Of a stretch of DNA of 64,000 bases, positions 1 through 11,515 are shown one piece after another (the stretch's first letter is position 1; each line of letters opens with the position of its first letter). This DNA comes from Acinetobacter rathckeae (lineage in GTDB: Bacteria; Pseudomonadota; Gammaproteobacteria; Pseudomonadales; Moraxellaceae). The notes under the pieces were generated by a model, which had not been told where the DNA came from, searched no databases, and worked only from the letters and a program-made list of their open reading frames with translations. The translations under genes and the position numbers were made by a program. The DNA is taken from NCBI RefSeq assembly GCF_015627125.1, contig NZ_VTDO01000002.1:1-64000 (forward strand). Reading direction: 5' to 3'.

Positions 1-1086
1 GGTTATAGTGATTTAGATTTGACTTGGAAACAAAGCCGACCTTATCGAATTCATTTAAGTTTAGATGACTCTGGTTCTAAAACAACAGCTAAATATCAAG
101 GTACAGCGACAATGTCCTTTGATCATCTTTTAACGCTGAATGATTTATTTTATACAAGTTATACGCATGATGTATTCCAGCATGAAAAGAATAAAGGAAG
201 TACAAGTGTATATTTGAATTATACCGTGCCATGGGATTACTTTTTATTTTCTGTGAATTATAGTGACTCTAAGTACAGCCAAAATGTAGTGGGTAAAAAT
301 GAGAACTACCAGTATAGAGGCAACAGCAATCAACTTAATTTTGATATTACATATTTAGTTTATAGAGATGCGTATCGTAAAGTGTCTCTAGGTACTGGAG
401 GGTGGTGGAGACAATCCCATAATTTTATTAATGATGTTGAAGTGCTTTCACAATATCGACGTACTGGCGGTTGGCAATTCCATATAGATTATACTGAATA
501 TTTAAACAAAGCGACGATAACGTCAAGACTTTCTTATAAGCGTGGAACGGGTGCTTTTGGGGCAATTCCTTCATCAGAAGAACAATTTAATGAAGCCTTT
601 ACCCGTGTTGGGATTTGGCAAGCAAATTCAACATTACAGATTCCATTTAAAATTTCCTCCACACCATTTTCTTATAGTATGGATTTACGCTATCAATATA
701 GTGATAAAATTCTAACACCTCAAGACCGTTTTTCCATTGGTAATCGTTACAGTGTGCGTGGTTTTAGTGGTGAGGAAACGCTTGTTGGAACAAACGGATT
801 TTCTATTAGAAATGAATTTAACTCTTCTCTCTTTAATTCACCTCATTTACTTTATTGGGCAATAGATTATGGATCTGTTGGAGGGAAGAGCTATGATTAT
901 ATTGAAAATAAGCCTTCTTATCAAAAAACAGATAATCACTTACTTGGTACAGCCATTGGTCTAAAAGGCCAAATATCAAAATTGAATTTGAACTATGATA
1001 TTTTTGTTTCAACACCTTTAGAGCAACCAACTAAGATGAAGCCTGATCACTTAGTGACAGGTTTAAATTTGAATTGGAATTTTTAA
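1..1086 (+). CDS. TpsB-family outer-membrane transporter (ShlB/FhaC/CdiB), 5' end outside window
   Basis: This is the C-terminal 361 residues of a two-partner secretion transporter that exports the large exoprotein encoded next to it. The open frame runs unbroken from base 1, so the true start lies upstream. The sequence alternates polar and hydrophobic residues with many aromatics, as in a beta-barrel. The loop-6 signature VRGF occurs in RYSVRGFSGEE around base 750, and the protein ends in Phe (NLNWNF), the usual outer-membrane assembly signal. The POTRA domains and signal peptide are not in the window. The exoprotein starts 43 bases after the stop, so the two genes are very likely co-transcribed. 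The family is clear. Calling it CdiB rather than a generic FhaC relative depends only on the CdiA-like layout of the partner. Confidence 0.92.
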   Translation, partial: GYSDLDLTWKQSRPYRIHLSLDDSGSKTTAKYQGTATMSFDHLLTLNDLFYTSYTHDVFQHEKNKGSTSVYLNYTVPWDYFLFSVNYSDSKYSQNVVGKNENYQYRGNSNQLNFDITYLVYRDAYRKVSLGTGGWWRQSHNFINDVEVLSQYRRTGGWQFHIDYTEYLNKATITSRLSYKRGTGAFGAIPSSEEQFNEAFTRVGIWQANSTLQIPFKISSTPFSYSMDLRYQYSDKILTPQDRFSIGNRYSVRGFSGEETLVGTNGFSIRNEFNSSLFNSPHLLYWAIDYGSVGGKSYDYIENKPSYQKTDNHLLGTAIGLKGQISKLNLNYDIFVSTPLEQPTKMKPDHLVTGLNLNWNF

Positions 1087-1129
1087 TTTTCTTTTTTTTA
1101 TTATTTAGTATTTATTTTGGGTGAGTCAG

Positions 1130-4100
1130 ATGAATAAGAACTGCTATCGTGTTATTTTTAGCCAAGCTTTGGGTGTGTTTATTGCTGTTGCTGAATATGT
1201 TAAAAGTAAAAAAAAGCAATTGGGGCAGTCAGGTGGGTGCAGAAATAGTACAGTTTTAGCGGATGTTGCAAATGCTCACGAAATTACATATAAAAAATTA
1301 AAGTCTATTAGTTTCTCGATTATGGTCGGACTTGGGGCAACAGTTGTAGTTTGCCCTACTTTTGTTGTTGCAGACAGTCAAATCGTTAGTGATCGTTCAG
1401 CACCGTTACATCAACAACCAACAATTTTAGAAACAGCAAATCATATTACACAAGTGAATATTCAAACACCAAGTGCTATGGGAGTTTCTAGAAATACATA
1501 CTCTCAATTTGATGTGGGTCAAGAAGGATTAATTTTAAATAACTCAAGAACCACAGCAAAGACAAACTTAGCTGGTTGGGTTCAAGGTAATCCTTGGCTT
1601 GGTCGAGGCGAGGCCAAAGTTATTTTAAATGAAGTAAATAGTAATAACCCAAGCTATTTACGAGGGTTTGTTGAAGTTGCTGGAAAATCTGCACAAGTCA
1701 TTATTGCAAATCCTACAGGTTTAGTTTGTGATGGCTGTGGGGTGATTAATGCAGATCGTTTTACCTTAACAACTGGCCAAAGTAAGTTTGATTCTAGTGG
1801 TTATTTAGAATCTTTTCTAGTCAGAAAAGGAGACATTACAATTGCTGGGAAGGGCTTAAATGGTAGCCTAACTCCTTACACAGATATCTATGCAAGAGCA
1901 TTAAAACTTAGTGGGAATCTAGTTGCAGAGAATCTGACTACAATTACTGGCGAGAATGAGATTAAATATAAGGTAGAAGATGACCAGAAGGTGGTACCTT
2001 TGGATAATGGGAATCATCAATCTGAGTCAAAGCCTGAATTTGCAATAGATGTTGCACACTTAGGAGGGATGTATGCTAAAAAGATACAACTCATCGCGAC
2101 AGAAAATGGAGTGGGAGTCCGTAACTCAGGTACATTAAGTAGTAATACTGGGCCCTTAAAACTAAATATTCAGGGTGATCTTACCAATACTAGAGAGGGT
2201 AGTATAGTCTCGAATCAAAACGAGATAAATATCCAAGTGGATAGCTTGAAAAACCAGAATGTTATTCAAAGTCAACAAGATAAAATACTGATTAATACAA
2301 AAAATATTAATAATGAAGGTTCACTGAATACGGATGATGAAATTTTTATAGAGAATAAAAATAATTTAATCAATACGGGGAAGATAACGGGTCAACAACT
2401 TAATATTCATTCTGATGTGCTTACAAACATAGGGCTCATTGTACAAGAAGGACAACAAAATTTAGAGTTAAGTACAGAAAAACTATCAAATAAATTAGGT
2501 GAAATAGGAATAATAACATCTAATAATGCATCTAATAATGCATCTAATAACAAGGTAAATCGTAAGGTTTATACCCAGTCAGGTACGCTCATCTCAGCTT
2601 CTGGTATAAATAATCAAGGGCATATTTATAGCAATGGACAACTCAATTTATCTATAAATGACTTGGTAAGTAATAAAGAAGGGCAAATTAATGTTGAAAA
2701 TTTTATAAGTAATATTTCTATAAATAATGATGATGGAAAGCTTAATTCAAAAAATTTGACGGTCAATGGAAATTATTTAAGTAATCAGCAGGGTGAAATT
2801 TTTAGTCAAAATATTGATATAAAAAATCAGGCTGTTGACAATAGTAATGGGGTGATATTCGCAAGTAATATGGCAAAGATTACTTCATTTGAAGATATTA
2901 ATAATGCGCAAGGGAAACTTGTAGCTAATAAAGATCTTCATTTAGATGCAAAAGGACTTGTTGATAATACGTCAGGGCAACTTACCTCTCAAAATAATCT
3001 TACAATTAAGTCTGGAAAATTAGAAAACCAATTTGGTAATATCGCGACAAATAATATTATTGATGTTGTAAGCCATGAAATTTTAAATAATAAAGGTAAT
3101 ATCCAAGGAGAGAGTATTCTTCTAAGTGGACAAGATTTTTCTAATTATGGGCAGCTTTATGCCAAGAAAAATTTAAATATCGCAATAGATAAAGTTTTAA
3201 ATGATGGAGTATTAAGTTCAAGTCAAGATATTGCTATAAAAAGCAGTTTATTCTCTCAAGGTATTCATGGCGTATCGATAGCTGGTTTGAATAACACTGT
3301 TAAATATGGCAACTTAAATATTTTAAGCCAGAATATAATTGCCAGAGGGATTTTAGAGGCTACGAATAGAACAACGATTACTACACAAGATATACTTAAT
3401 CTAGAGCATAGCCAGATCAGTGCTCAGGACATTACCCTGACCTCGAAGCAAAGCGACCTCTCTACAGCCCAAGCCCAAGTACAATCGAAAGGGCAATTAA
3501 CACTCAGTGCATCCCACAGCCTCAACAACCAACAAGGCCAACTCCAAGCCAACCAAATCAGCGTATCTGGAGACAGCCTAAACAACCAACAAGGCCAACT
3601 CTTACAACTTGGTCAAACAGCCCAAAGCATACAGTTATCACAGATCAATAACGAACAAGGCCAAATCAAGACCAATGCCACAGACCTAAGTGTACAAAGC
3701 ACCCAGCTGAACAACCAATCAGGCGTCATAGTACATGCGGGCAAAGGCCAACTAGAGATCAACAGTCGCACACTCGACGGTGCACGTGGAAATATTGCAA
3801 GTGAAGGCCATCTTAGCGTACAAGGCCAAAACATTGACCTCAATCATGCCAAGACCCAAGCATTAGGGATTGATATTACAGCAGACACACTGAACCATGA
3901 TTCAGGAGAACTATTACAAACAGATCAAAGCCAACAGCTCAAGATTGCGGTTGCACAAGGTCTGAACAACCAATCTGGTCGTTTAGTTGGATTGGGTGAT
4001 GTGAGCGTAAACAGCCATGATTTAAACAACCAACAAGGCACTCTTCAAAGTGGTAAAACACTTGGATTGACAAGCGTTAGCCTCAACAACCAACACGGTC

Positions 4101-4135
4101 TGATCGATCAGTGCAGGAACAAAAGCCACCCTTGA
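1130..4135 (+). pseudogene. CdiA/FHA-like TpsA exoprotein, N-terminal part, ended by a frameshift
   Basis: This is the amino-terminal third of a giant secreted beta-helical exoprotein. I take ATG 1130 as the start because GGTGAG lies just upstream; a GTG at 1121 is also open. The protein begins with an extended signal peptide (MNKNCYRVIFSQALG...) and a second hydrophobic stretch ending near FVVA. The TPS secretion domain follows, with the motif variants GNPWL and NPTGLVCDGCG, the latter holding a Cys pair. Next come FHA-1 repeats built on LNNQQG, and repeat DNA is recognisable from about 3520 onward. The frame ends at TGA 4133-4135 after the non-repeat tail CRNKSHP. The repeat pattern resumes at once in another frame, so this is a truncated product of a once longer gene. 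Without its C-terminal half it could still be exported but would carry no toxin. Confidence 0.9.
2519..2551 (+). repeat. 12-bp tandem repeat inside the exoprotein gene
   Basis: The unit TCTAATAATGCA is present about 2.7 times and encodes repeating Asn-Asn-Ala-Ser. Because the unit is a multiple of three, copy-number change would add or remove four residues without breaking the frame. Confidence 0.8.
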
Positions 4136-7100
4136 AGCCACGACGATAGACAACAGTCAACAAGGCCAGCTTCAAAGCACAGGCCAGCTAGAGGTCAGCA
4201 GTCAACAGCTCAATAACAACAGTGGACACATCATTGCCAATGATCACATCACACTGACAGGTCGTGATCAAATTCACAACCAAAAAGGAGAGATTGGTAG
4301 TGTCAAGGGAGAAATCCGTCTGGTCGGTGGAGAGATAGATAACCGTCAAGGCCTGATCCAAGGAGAATCGCTACAGATTGAAGGGCAACAGCTGCAAAAT
4401 ACAGCAGGTAAACTGCTATCAAAGCAATCGATGAAGATCGAGCAAACGGGTCACTTTGACAACAGTGCAGGTACACTACAAGCAGGGCAACGCCTAGATT
4501 TAATTGCTCAAGGCATCATCAACCAACAAGGATTAATCCAAGCCGGAGAGCAGCTACAGATTGATGCCAAAGGCGGTGACATAGACAACCAAGCGACCCA
4601 AGACAAACAAGGGATCATCAGTGGTGGTGCGCTGGTGATAGAGCAAGCCAACCAGCTCAACAACAACCAAGGTCGTATCATTGGTCAAGAAACAGCGAAG
4701 ATCACAGCCAAGCAATTAGACAACCTCCAAGGCCAAGTGGCTTCAAAAGACCTGACACTTAAAATTGATACAGTGAACAACAGCGGGCTGATACAAGGAG
4801 AAAACCAGCTGAAGCTCATTGGTCAACAGCTAGAAAACCAAGGCCAATTGACAGGTGGTCAGATTGACTTAAGCATCAAAGACACCCGTAACCAAGCCAC
4901 AGGTCAGATCATCGCCAAAGAGCGTCTAAATATGACATCTTATGGTTTGATAAATAATGGCGGACTCATTCAGGCTACCCATCAATTAAACATTGACACA
5001 CAAGGGCAAGACTTAATTAATGACGGATCGAATACATCTAATCAAGGTATATTGAGTTATGGGGACATCACACTCAATCATGTGAGAAATTTAATGAATA
5101 CATCTGGCTATATTGGTTCAGGTGCAAATATAACAATTGATAGTAATCAACTCAACAATACGAAAGGCACGATACTGGCTGGTGAAAGACTGACTTTGGG
5201 GGTGAATAATGGTCGAGTGACCAATATTGACGGATTGCTCTCAGGTCAAAAGTCAATTTCGATTACAGCAAAAGACATTGATAATAGTCGTTCTTCTTTG
5301 AGTTCAACACATGGACAAATTACTTCGCAAGGTGATGTGGGATTAGCGGTCGATTACCTTACAAACAATGGCAACACTAAGGGGATTGTTGGCCAAAATA
5401 TTGAAATTTATGCGAAGCAAATTGACAATAATAATGGCAGTATGGTTGCTGTAAATAATACCACACTTAATCTTTTCGCATCGCATGGGTGGTTTGGAAG
5501 ATCACAAAGATTAAGTAATACTAGGCTTAATCTTTCAGGGACACTTGATAATACCCAAGGTATGCTGATTTCTGGTCAAAACTTTAGTTTAAATGCAGCA
5601 GATACTGTATTTACAAATACAGGAAAAATACTTGCTGGTCAGCAAATTAACTTAGATTTAAAAGGTTTAACCACGTCAGGTGAATTTAAAACCAATGGTG
5701 ATATGAGTGTTCATGTCAAAGATAATTATGAACATACAGAAAATGATCATTTCCTCGTAGATGGTGCATTATCTATTACAAGTGATCAAAACATTCGTAA
5801 CTTGGCAACACTGACAGCTGGTCAAAAAATTAATTTAACTGCTAATCGAGTAATTAATGAAACAACGGGTACAGTTAGTGCAAAAGACACACAAATAAAA
5901 GCACAAGAATATATTGATAATTATGGTCTAATGAATGGTGGTGAAACGTATCTAAAATCTCAAGTGATTAATAATAATGGAGCAAGAATTTATGGTGACC
6001 ATGTTGCTATAGATGCAGTGACATTAAATAACAGTAATACCCCTCAACAAGGTGGTGTCATTGCCTCACGTGGCAATATGGATTTAGGCGTTCAGTATTT
6101 AAATAACTTTGCACAGCAAGATAATATTCATGAAAAAGCAGCTGATAATGCATGGATATTTAGTCAGGGTGATTTATTTGTTGGTGGTTCACTCAATAGT
6201 CAGCATCAAGCCACGGGTCAAAGTAAATCTATTTACAATGGCAGTGCTCGTATAGAGTCCATTGGTAATATGTCGCTCGCTGCCGATAAGATTGATAATA
6301 AAAATCTTAATTTGGTGGTTCAGCTTGAAGAAGTAGAGCGTAAGCATGTAACAGAATATGAAAAGAATGGTGAAAGATGGGATTCTAGTGTTGTTCAGCT
6401 TAGAAATATCGACAGAGCGCCAAATGGAGAATTATGGGTATTAAAACCTGATGAAGAAAGGATACGTCCATATTATCACACTGTATATGAATATATTGGC
6501 TCTGGTCGAAATAGAGAAGTTATCGGTTCGCACGAGGAGTTAATAACTCCTGAACAATATAAAAAGATTACCGAAGATTATGGTATTTACAATTATGACC
6601 GAGTTGTAAAAAAAGAAATTGTCAAGCAAAGTAGCCCTGCACAAATTATTGCTGGTGGAAGTTTAAATGTTCATACCAATGCGTTTAATAATATCAATAG
6701 TGAGGTGATTGTTGGTGGTGATCTATTTATAGAAAATAGTGTACTCAATAATCAAACCACTGAGTTAAAGAATATTACTAATGTATCTAATGGAAACTAC
6801 GTATACCATGAAGTAAAATATGAAACGCAAGGTATTAATCAATATAAGAGAGATAAATATAAAAATCATGCTGCATACACCCCAGCAGATGAAGTAACCA
6901 CTCAAAATGCCACGTTTGGTAAGATTGTTAAAAATACACTGGTATCATCAAATACGCCAACCACAGATGCTGTAAGTGGATCTCATCCTAATGAAGCCAT
7001 TGAAACCACTGGTTCGGAAAAAAGCAATGAAAAAGCACTACAACAAGTAGGTAGCCAACCATCATCTGGACTACAACCTGCAACAACTGCACCATTAGAA

Positions 7101-10100
7101 CAAAAGTCATCATCCACTCCACAGGCAAGTACAATCAATGCCATTACCTCAAGTACGGATATCAACAAAAAACAAGACATTGCTACAGGTTCACAAAAAA
7201 CGGTCGATACCACGGTTCAAGAAGACAGTGGTCAACACATTTCATTGAATCAGCCCTCTATAAGTACACCATTGCAAAAAACTGTGGATGGTGAACAAGA
7301 AATACAAGCAACATCAAACGTACAACAGGTTGATGCACCTAGAGCAAATACTGCCACTGTAAATACGCAAAATGCGGGCTTAGATGAAGTCAAACAAGCA
7401 AAAGCTGAAGGCAGATTAATCACGCCTATTGATGCACAAAAAAATGTCAATCAACAAAGTCAATTGAATGTCTTTTCAGGAGAAGATACACCTTTAGGTG
7501 TAAGGATGATAATCAATCAAGAAACAGGTGAGATAGAAGTTCTTGAGGTCATCAATCAACAGCATTCTACTGCATTAGCACCCTCTGATACTTCGGATAA
7601 AGTAGATTATGCTTTAACGACACGCCATGATCTCGACGTTAAGCGTACTCATGAAGTCACAGTAGATAAGAAAGACATTGGACCGATTACAAAAGGTAGG
7701 TCTAATCTTGTAGAAAACAATACAAATTTATTACCTAGCCAACAAGTATCAAATACGCAAGATGTTGCTACGGTTGGTGTAAAAAATAAGCAAATTGTTT
7801 TGACGGAAGGAGCAGTCACTGAAAGTTCACCACAGATAAAAGCGATCAATAAAGATAATGACAACATAGATACAAAACCAAAAGACCAACAGATGTATCA
7901 GTTACATGTTGTTGAGACTGTAGAAGAATTGAACGTTGCGCCAGTGAAAAGCTCTGACACTTCGGAGAGCAAAGCAGATTATGCCTTAACGACACGCCAT
8001 GATCTCGACGTTAATCGTACTTATGAAATCACAGCAGATAAAAAAGACATTAGACAGATTGAACGTGAAAGTCACGTCAATACTCAAGCAACACTTCAAA
8101 CATCAGATCAGCAACCACAGGCAGTAAACACCAAGTTATTGCCAAATACCCAAGATCAAGTTGTACGTGAAACTGATCTTGTAAGATCAAAACAAGAGAT
8201 CCCACAGGTTGTTGAATATCAAAGTTCAGTCAGTACAAACACACCGCTTGAGTCAAACGAAATAGAGCATACTTCAAATCGAACTGTGGTCAAAGCTCCT
8301 GAAAATAATTCAGTTGTACTTTTGGGTGAAACACTCACACCACAGCAAGTTGCAGCCATTGAAGCCCAACAAAAAGCAGCTCCAAGCCCATCTGTTTCAA
8401 CGCCAAACCCTGTTCAAGCAGATGAAGTTCGCCATCTTGACTTAGGCACAGTCCAAATACCACACAGTGCACTGTATAAAGTAGCGACAGCAACACAAGC
8501 CTCTTACCTAGTAGAAACAGACCCTGCGTTTACCAATTACAGAACATGGTTATCATCAGACTACATGCTCAGTGCCGACAGTACACAAGGTGCTATAAAC
8601 ATTCATGCACAAGACAACATCCACCTAAGCAATGGATTAAATAGCAACAGCATAGATGAGCGCCATTTGTCCCAAAGTTCAGGGTTACTGGGTAAAAGAA
8701 GCGAAGATGTCCAGTTCAAATACGACTTAAAACAGTCCATTGCCAATACACTCAATGCAGGCCAGAACATCTCAATGACGAGTCAAATGGGTGATTTACA
8801 AGCCACTCACTTGATTGCCAATGCAGGGAGTAATATCAGCTTAAATGCTGACCATGGAAACTTACAGTTACTATCTGCTGTGAATAGTGAAAGCAGTGAC
8901 TTTAAATCAGAAAAAAAGAATGCCATAAAATATGAAAACAACCGTGTTGGCTATGTCCATGAAGACATCGCCCAAACACAACTCAACGCAGGGAAAAATA
9001 TACAGATCAATGCAGGGCAAGACCTGTATATTGCGAACGTAAAAACCAACACAGCCAATGGGCAACTTAACCCATCGACGACCCCTTTGCCACAAAATAT
9101 ACAGATCTCTACCCTTGCGACCCAAAATGAACAATGGAATGAACACCAATCAGGATACCGAGGCATAGCCAAAGAGCTGATTAAGGTAACTGCAATGGGT
9201 ATGGAAGGCTTGCCACTGTTTAAAGCCCCGATGAGCATTGGAGAAAGCAGTAAAACATACAGCCAAAACATCACCCAAAATGCAGGTCAGTTAAATGCCA
9301 CCCACATAGGCATACAAGGCTTAGGCAATACCACATTAACCAGCACAGATATTCATGCCAAAGACGTCCTCATCACAGGAGAAAAAGTCACCCTTGATGC
9401 GGCTGAAGAACAGTCGAAGAACATGAGCAGTCAGGGTGAAGAAACCATAAAAGGTTTAGGTTTAAAGCTTAACAAAGACAGCATACGTGTTGCAGGTTCC
9501 AAATCAGAAGACATCACCCAAAGTACCACAACGACCTCCACATCGCATAAAGCAGGTCAAATCAGTGCAGGCAATTTAAAGATACAAAGCAATACAGGGA
9601 TAGACATTTATGGCCAAGAGATTAAAGTTACAGGCTTAACAGAGATTGATCAGGGGCAAGGTGCACTAAATATTGGTGGTTATGAAAATAAAACCACTAC
9701 AGAACAAAAAACCCATGTAGAAACCATTTCTACAGAAATAGGTGTACGTAACGCCTATCTAGATGCAGCCCTTGCTGTGATTGCAGTAAAAGATGCTGCT
9801 AAAGCCTTAAAAGATGCAAAGCAAGCATATAGCCAAGCAGAACAAGACTATGCGACAGGAAAAATTACCAAAGACGCCTTAAATGACAGTAAAGCCAATA
9901 TTGCCATGGCGACAACCAACCTTGCTACTGCCCAAATTGCAGCAGGTGCGGCGGTGGCGGGAGCTGTTGCTAGCACAGCGACTTATGGATTTACCATAGG
10001 AGCCAGTGGCCAACGCCAAGAAAGCACAGACATACAAAGCACCATTCAAGGCCAATGGCAAGGCAGCCAACTTGACCTGAACAACCTGATTGGGGGGGTT

Positions 10101-10205
10101 ACCGTAAAGCAAAAGCAAAAAAAATGCGTAACAGTTGGGGGACTGTTACGCACAAAATTGAATCTAGATAGGGGGCGACCTATCTGTCTTTCTATGTTTT
10201 CATAG
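4110..10205 (+). pseudogene. CdiA/FHA-like TpsA exoprotein, remainder in the shifted frame, 3' end missing
   Basis: From base 4110 the FHA repeats continue in the next frame (SAGTKATLEATTIDNSQQG...). The first ATG is only at 4431 and has no convincing ribosome site, so independent translation is doubtful. The order matches a CdiA stick: FHA-1 repeats to about 6300; a non-repeat region rich in charged and aromatic residues (about 6320-6620) that fits a receptor-binding segment; a long S/T/Q/N-rich linker (about 6950-8400); the conserved segment ETDPAFTNYRTWLSSDYML near 8515; then FHA-2 repeats. The expected pretoxin (VENN) region and C-terminal toxin are absent. After SQLDLNNL at about 10088 the frame enters unrelated, hairpin-rich DNA and stops at 10205. 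No immunity gene follows. I read it as a decayed or orphan contact-dependent inhibition exoprotein. Confidence 0.85.
7583..8051 (+). repeat. Pair of direct repeats of about 100 bp in the exoprotein linker
   Basis: Two copies, about 7583-7679 and 7952-8051, encode near-identical peptides around the shared core YALTTRHDLDV followed by DKKDI. They differ at a few codons and by one codon in length, and are separated by about 270 bases of unrelated linker. They look like an internal duplication in the low-complexity region between the FHA-1 and FHA-2 parts. Confidence 0.8.
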
Positions 10206-10278
10206 TAAGTGATTTGGCTGTATCTTTCAGTCAACATGCTGTATCAGTATGTGTGTGTTCTGTAAGAAATAGCCAAAT
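10092..10278. other. Cluster of four stem-loops at the broken 3' end of the exoprotein gene
   Basis: A run of seven G (10092-10098) marks where FHA-type coding stops. It is followed by: a perfect 11-bp stem TGCGTAACAGT (10125-10135) pairing with 10142-10152 around a TGGGGG loop; a perfect 7-bp stem AGATAGG (10166-10172) with 10179-10185 around GGGCGA; CTATG-TTTT-CATAG (10192-10205); and a 19-bp imperfect inverted repeat (10212-10230 against 10260-10278, 16 of 19 matching) that encloses a further small dyad. I do not recognise it. It may be a mobile-element remnant, a repetitive extragenic palindrome cluster, or a strong bidirectional terminator between this gene and convergent trpS. Confidence 0.6.
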
Positions 10279-10311
10279 TGCGTAAGTCAAACTCCAATGG
10301 TTCCCCATAAC

Positions 10312-11322
10312 TTAAAATTTAAACATACCTAAGCCATGCTTAATTTCATCTAAAGTACTTTGGGTAACGATTTGACATTTTTCAGTGCCAGCCTTGAGTA
10401 CATCCATGATGTAGTCAGGATCTTTTGACAATTCATTACGACGATCTCGGATAGGTTCGATCATTTCTTTAAGTACCGCTTCTAGGCGTTTTTTGACCGT
10501 ACCATCACCTAAACCACCACGGCGATAATGCGCTTTAAGTTCTTCAACTTCTTCTTTGTTTGGATCAAAAGCATCTAAGTAGGTGAATACCACATTACCT
10601 TCAACTTGGCCTGGGTCTTCTACACGTAAGTGATTTGGGTCAGTGTACATGGCATTGACCGCTTTTTTAATGTCTTTATCAGTCGCATTTAATACAATGG
10701 TATTACCTAAAGATTTTGACATTTTCGCTTTACCATCAAATCCTGGTAAGCGTCCTGTATTTGAGAGTAGTGCTTTACATTCAGGTAAAATGTCTTGACC
10801 AATTTGGCGGTTAATACGGCGTACAATTTCGTTGGTTTGTTCGATCATTGGAATTTGATCTTCACCTACAGGTACAACACTGGCTTTAAATGCCGTAATG
10901 TCTGCGGCTTGTGCAACGGGGTAGCATAAGAAACCAGCTGGAATATCTCGCTCAAAACCACGCATTTGAATTTCAGACTTAATGGTTGGGTTACGCTCTA
11001 AACGAGATACTGTCACAAAATTAAGGTACAGCATGGTCAGTTCATTGAGTGCAGGTAAATGCGATTGCACACAAATGGTCGTTTTGGTGGGGTCAATGCC
11101 CACAGCCAAATAGTCTGTCGCAACTTCAATAATATTACGACGTACTTTTTCGAAGTTATCTGCATTATCAGTCAATGCTTGTGCATCTGCCAATAAAATA
11201 TGTTGATGGTGCGAGTCTTGTAACCCCACACGAGAGCGTAGTGAACCCACAAAATGGCCAAGGTGAAGCTGTCCTGTCGGGCGGTCTCCAGTCAAAATAA
11301 TTGGGCGTTGATCTGTGCTCAT
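10312..11322 (-). CDS. trpS: Tryptophanyl-tRNA synthetase
   Basis: This class I aminoacyl-tRNA synthetase charges tRNA-Trp with tryptophan in the cytoplasm. The start is set at ATG 11322 (MSTDQRPIILTG), preceded by AGGA. The frame stays open to a TTG at 11355, but that extension lacks family features. The HIGH-type motif is HLGH in TGQLHLGHFVGS, and the KMSKS loop is present exactly in GKAKMSKSLGNT. The length of 336 residues is normal. It is convergent with the damaged exoprotein gene and divergent from the DUF808 gene, so it is probably transcribed alone. It is an essential gene and appears intact. Confidence 0.97.
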   Translation of the reverse strand: MSTDQRPIILTGDRPTGQLHLGHFVGSLRSRVGLQDSHHQHILLADAQALTDNADNFEKVRRNIIEVATDYLAVGIDPTKTTICVQSHLPALNELTMLYLNFVTVSRLERNPTIKSEIQMRGFERDIPAGFLCYPVAQAADITAFKASVVPVGEDQIPMIEQTNEIVRRINRQIGQDILPECKALLSNTGRLPGFDGKAKMSKSLGNTIVLNATDKDIKKAVNAMYTDPNHLRVEDPGQVEGNVVFTYLDAFDPNKEEVEELKAHYRRGGLGDGTVKKRLEAVLKEMIEPIRDRRNELSKDPDYIMDVLKAGTEKCQIVTQSTLDEIKHGLGMFKF

Positions 11323-11515
11323 ACGAGTCAATCCTAGATGTTTTGTTGTTAGCAATAATTTAGCTATTGTACGATATTCAACAGCAATATGTGATAATTT
11401 GCCACTAATCTATATTTTCTGATGAAAACTTTATCAATATATTGTGTTTATATTCGCCAATCTTACAGAATATCTTTAATATAAAGCTAAAATCAAAACA
11501 AAAGACAGGTGTGTT

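Noticed and set aside
8907..9274. Minus-strand open frames inside the exoprotein gene
   Set aside because: They shadow well-supported repeat coding on the plus strand and lack ribosome sites and motifs.
4431..10205. Independent 1924-residue gene starting at ATG 4431
   Set aside because: The FHA repeats run unbroken from 4110 in the same frame, no ribosome site precedes 4431, and there is no signal peptide; it is the rest of the broken exoprotein.
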